Shown piece after piece: positions 61,549 through 64,000 of a stretch of DNA of 64,000 bases. The position numbers and the translations under genes were made by a program. The notes beneath the pieces were generated by a model. The model saw only the letters and a program-made list of their open reading frames with translations, ran no database searches and was not told where the DNA came from. Within the stretch, counting starts at the first letter, position 1; each line of letters starts with the position of its first letter. The DNA comes from Sphagnum compactum (Eukaryota > Bryophyta > Sphagnopsida > Sphagnales): contig OZ234498.1 of NCBI GenBank assembly GCA_965153455.1, positions 12,214,001-12,278,000 of the forward strand, read 5' to 3'.

Positions 61549-61750
61549 CATTGCTGGCTATGATGCAAAAGACTTAGTCTGCTATTTGTTCATTGCTGGC
61601 TATGGTGCAAAAGACTTAGTCTGCTATTACTCATTGCTGGCTATGGTGAAAAGACTTAGTCTGCTATTTACTCATTGCTGGCTATGGTGAAAAGACTTAG
61701 TCTGCTATTACTCATTGCTGGCTATGGTGAAAAGGCTTAGTATGCTTATG
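61549..61750. repeat. Tandem array, five units of 40-42 bp
   Basis: Units start at 61549, 61591, 61632, 61673 and 61713 with CATTGCTGGCTATG(G/A)TG, continue with AAAAGACTTAGTCTGCTATT and end with a short variable spacer. High identity points to recent expansion. Confidence 0.9.
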
Positions 61751-64000
61751 ATGCCTAAACTCATGACTAGTTGTGACCAGTGTTGGGCGGGTAATTTGAT
61801 TTTTGAGATAACAGTAAGTTTCAGGCAGGCTTTCTTTTATAATAAATAAATAAATAAATTTAAACTCTGGTCCATCTATTTCACAAAATTGACTAAATTT
61901 AAAAAAATAAAATAATAATAATAATAATAACCAACCTCTGGTTCAGACTTGTTATCATATTCCTTAAATCAGTCCAGTTGTTGCATTAGGGTTAACAGCT
62001 TTATGTCTGATTCTGCCCTGGAATGGTGATGAAACCCTCTGCCAAACTTGAGTGCACTCATTATTTATTCTCATGCAAAAAATCAGCTGTTTGACAACAT
62101 GGGTGCAGACTTTCCAGACCCAATAATGAATGATGAATACAAGTAACTTTGAAAAACAAAACTTTGAGGGAGTTCAATTCAAAACTTTGGAAGGGTATAA
62201 TAAATTGGATTTCTTAGTTACAAAGAAGGTTCTAGTTACTGCAACTATAAGGTAGCTAGATGTGCCAAAACCATGAAATTATAAGCAAACTGGACTAGAT
62301 AGAACAAGGGGGGTGTGTCACACTGTGGCCTTGCCATTTACATTAAAAAGTATTGTACTGCAAAAGAAGAAGAATTATGGAAAACTCAAATATAATTTCA
62401 CCATGCAAAAATATAATCTTCCAAAAAATCCTCTAAAAGGAAACCAAAATCCCCTCAACATATTATAACTCTATAATAACTAATCTCAAGTTTCAAGACA
62501 ATAGCCAAAATATATCATTTTTCAAAAATCCTCATATAAAAATAGACCAGGCTATTATTACCTAGGGCCCAAAATCCCTTGAGCTACTATACTCTATAAT
62601 GAATCTAAACACAACATCCTTCTTGCCTTGGTAAGGTAAAAATTAAGTTCCAGTTGAATGGTTTGATATTCAATGAATTTGCATAGTGTAACTTGAATTG
62701 AACACAATATTTTTCTCCTTTGGATGCAACATGGTGAATGTTTTTATTGAAATTTCAATTGAATTTGGTTGAATTCAATCACATTAAATTCAAATTGGTT
62801 GAATTCAAATTAATTTGAATTCCATAGAAACCAACTTCAATTCAAATTGGTTTTAATTAAATTATTTTCATAATTTTGTTAAGTTGAATTCAACCAAATA
62901 ATGAAAATTCAATTATGAGAAAGCAGATGTTAACTTGTTTTTTGACATCTACATCGGTGGGTTGGTGAAAGGAATGAAATAGTTAGATAATTATGGAATG
63001 TTTTCATAATTGTCAAATAGATGATGTCCATAATTGTCATGGTGACGACCACTAATGGATTTTATACGTGTTTCCTGTATCATTAGTTGACATAAAAAAA
63101 TTTATTATTTTTTCTTATACTATTGCACATGCAAGCACATGCCTATGGCTAATTTGTGGATGCACAATTGGTTGAAATTTTAAAAAGTAAAAGCTTCTAT
63201 AACACGATTCCAAAAATAGATTAAATTAACATGTGATTTAGGCTTGTGTGTTGAAAGCTTTTAAGTCATGTTAACTATTATATTAACCTAAGAATATTTC
63301 TAACAATGCTCAACATGTGATCCTACCATTTTTTCATTTTCAAGTTTATTTATTTATTTATTTTCAAACCCACCCATTAAACGAAAACAAGGATTACAAG
63401 TGGGTGGGAGACTATTAATAGCAAACCACTTGGACCAATCACTATGATTGACCAAAAACAAGGAATAATAATCAAATCAAATTTATTATTTTTCTCCTCC
63501 AACAAGTGTGAAGCTTTGTTGTGCCTTTCATTAGCCTTAGCAAACTATGCAAAAATGCTAGGTCAAAACCATTTTGATGAACCAAATTAGCATGTTTTGT
63601 TTTTTATTCATCCAATTTTAATTTGCAAGGTCACATATTAAGCAACTATGGAGTTGTTTTAATGCAATTTTCTTCCTTAACTTTGTTGTGTAAATGAATT
63701 CCATTAATAATTTCAACACGTGTAATTTATTTTGTTGATTTGCCAAAACCTTATTGTAGCCAATGTTTAAATGTTTTATGGCTTTATACTCAATTTAAAG
63801 CTTAGTTTATCATCATAGTAGTGGGTATCAATTATCTTTTCAATTGATGCAACCCTGCAAAATTTTATTGATAAACACACCATAGATTAGGAAAATGTAC
63901 AAAGGAATAAGAAAAAAGAAAGGGGAGAAATTACAGGATATCAAGTTAGCTCAAACTACATATCAAAACCTATCCATGTCAATAATCGACCGCTTGTAGT
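61751..64000. other. A/T-rich intergenic tract to the window end
   Basis: No gene recognised. AAAT and AAT microsatellites lie at about 61840-61932, and a short third copy of the dispersed repeat (see 6430-6560) lies at 62919-62980. The window ends in GACCGCTTGTAGT, with nothing to classify. Confidence 0.5.

Noticed and set aside
63985-64000. GCTTGTAGT at the window end as the opposite end of the CACTA-like element at 52808
   Set aside because: The bases before it do not mirror the 52808 end, no subterminal repeats precede it, and the last base is missing.

Overview
The window looks like nuclear DNA of a land plant. The evidence is long A/T-rich intergenic tracts, many-exon genes with canonical GT/AG introns, Arabidopsis-type telomere motifs (TTTAGGG/CCCTAAA) scattered in introns and leaders, and proteins of typical plant families. 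A seed-free plant (bryophyte, lycophyte or fern) seems possible from how the proteins read, but I cannot fix the lineage without a search. No virus, bacterial operon, CRISPR array or rRNA/tRNA gene was recognised.

Layout. 1-10 kb is A/T-rich non-coding DNA with short duplications. 10.06-14.48 kb (minus) is a nine-exon gene for a choline transporter-like (CTL/Pns1) membrane protein of about 725 residues with a long proline-rich N-terminus; its introns and flanks carry telomere-like arrays. 14.5-25 kb holds its leader and more A/T-rich DNA with minisatellites, a fold-back and a dispersed repeat. 25.13-31.36 kb (minus) is a 17-exon gene for a SAC-domain phosphoinositide phosphatase of the plant SAC1-5/FIG4 type, about 920 residues, with an intact CX5R catalytic motif. 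35.07-37.12 kb (plus) is a small three-exon gene that I read as an IGR-motif mitochondrial ribosomal protein (mS41-like, 108 residues), with telo-box motifs in its leader. 37.4-41 kb contains decayed copies of an F-box/LRR gene and a frameshifted L-gulonolactone oxidase-like pseudogene. 44.36-46.33 kb (minus) is the intact F-box/LRR gene (581 residues), with a TATA box and a 5'-UTR intron visible.

From 46.7 kb to the end I see no confident gene. The region is rich in repeats: a 249-bp element with perfect 49-bp terminal inverted repeats and a target-site-like duplication, an island of ten AACGG/CCGTT cores, a second copy of the 17.3-kb dispersed repeat, a possible CACTA-type terminus, tandem arrays with periods of about 40, 76, 130 and 192 bp, a 1.9-kb A/T-rich minisatellite, and a pair of mutually exclusive hairpins.

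The genes are ordinary, independently transcribed housekeeping or regulatory genes (membrane transport, endomembrane phosphoinositide turnover, organelle translation, ubiquitin-ligase substrate choice). Nothing in the sequence shows them working as one system. The unusual material is in the repeats and the decayed gene copies. Exon boundaries were worked out by hand from reading frame, splice sites and family similarity, not from transcripts.
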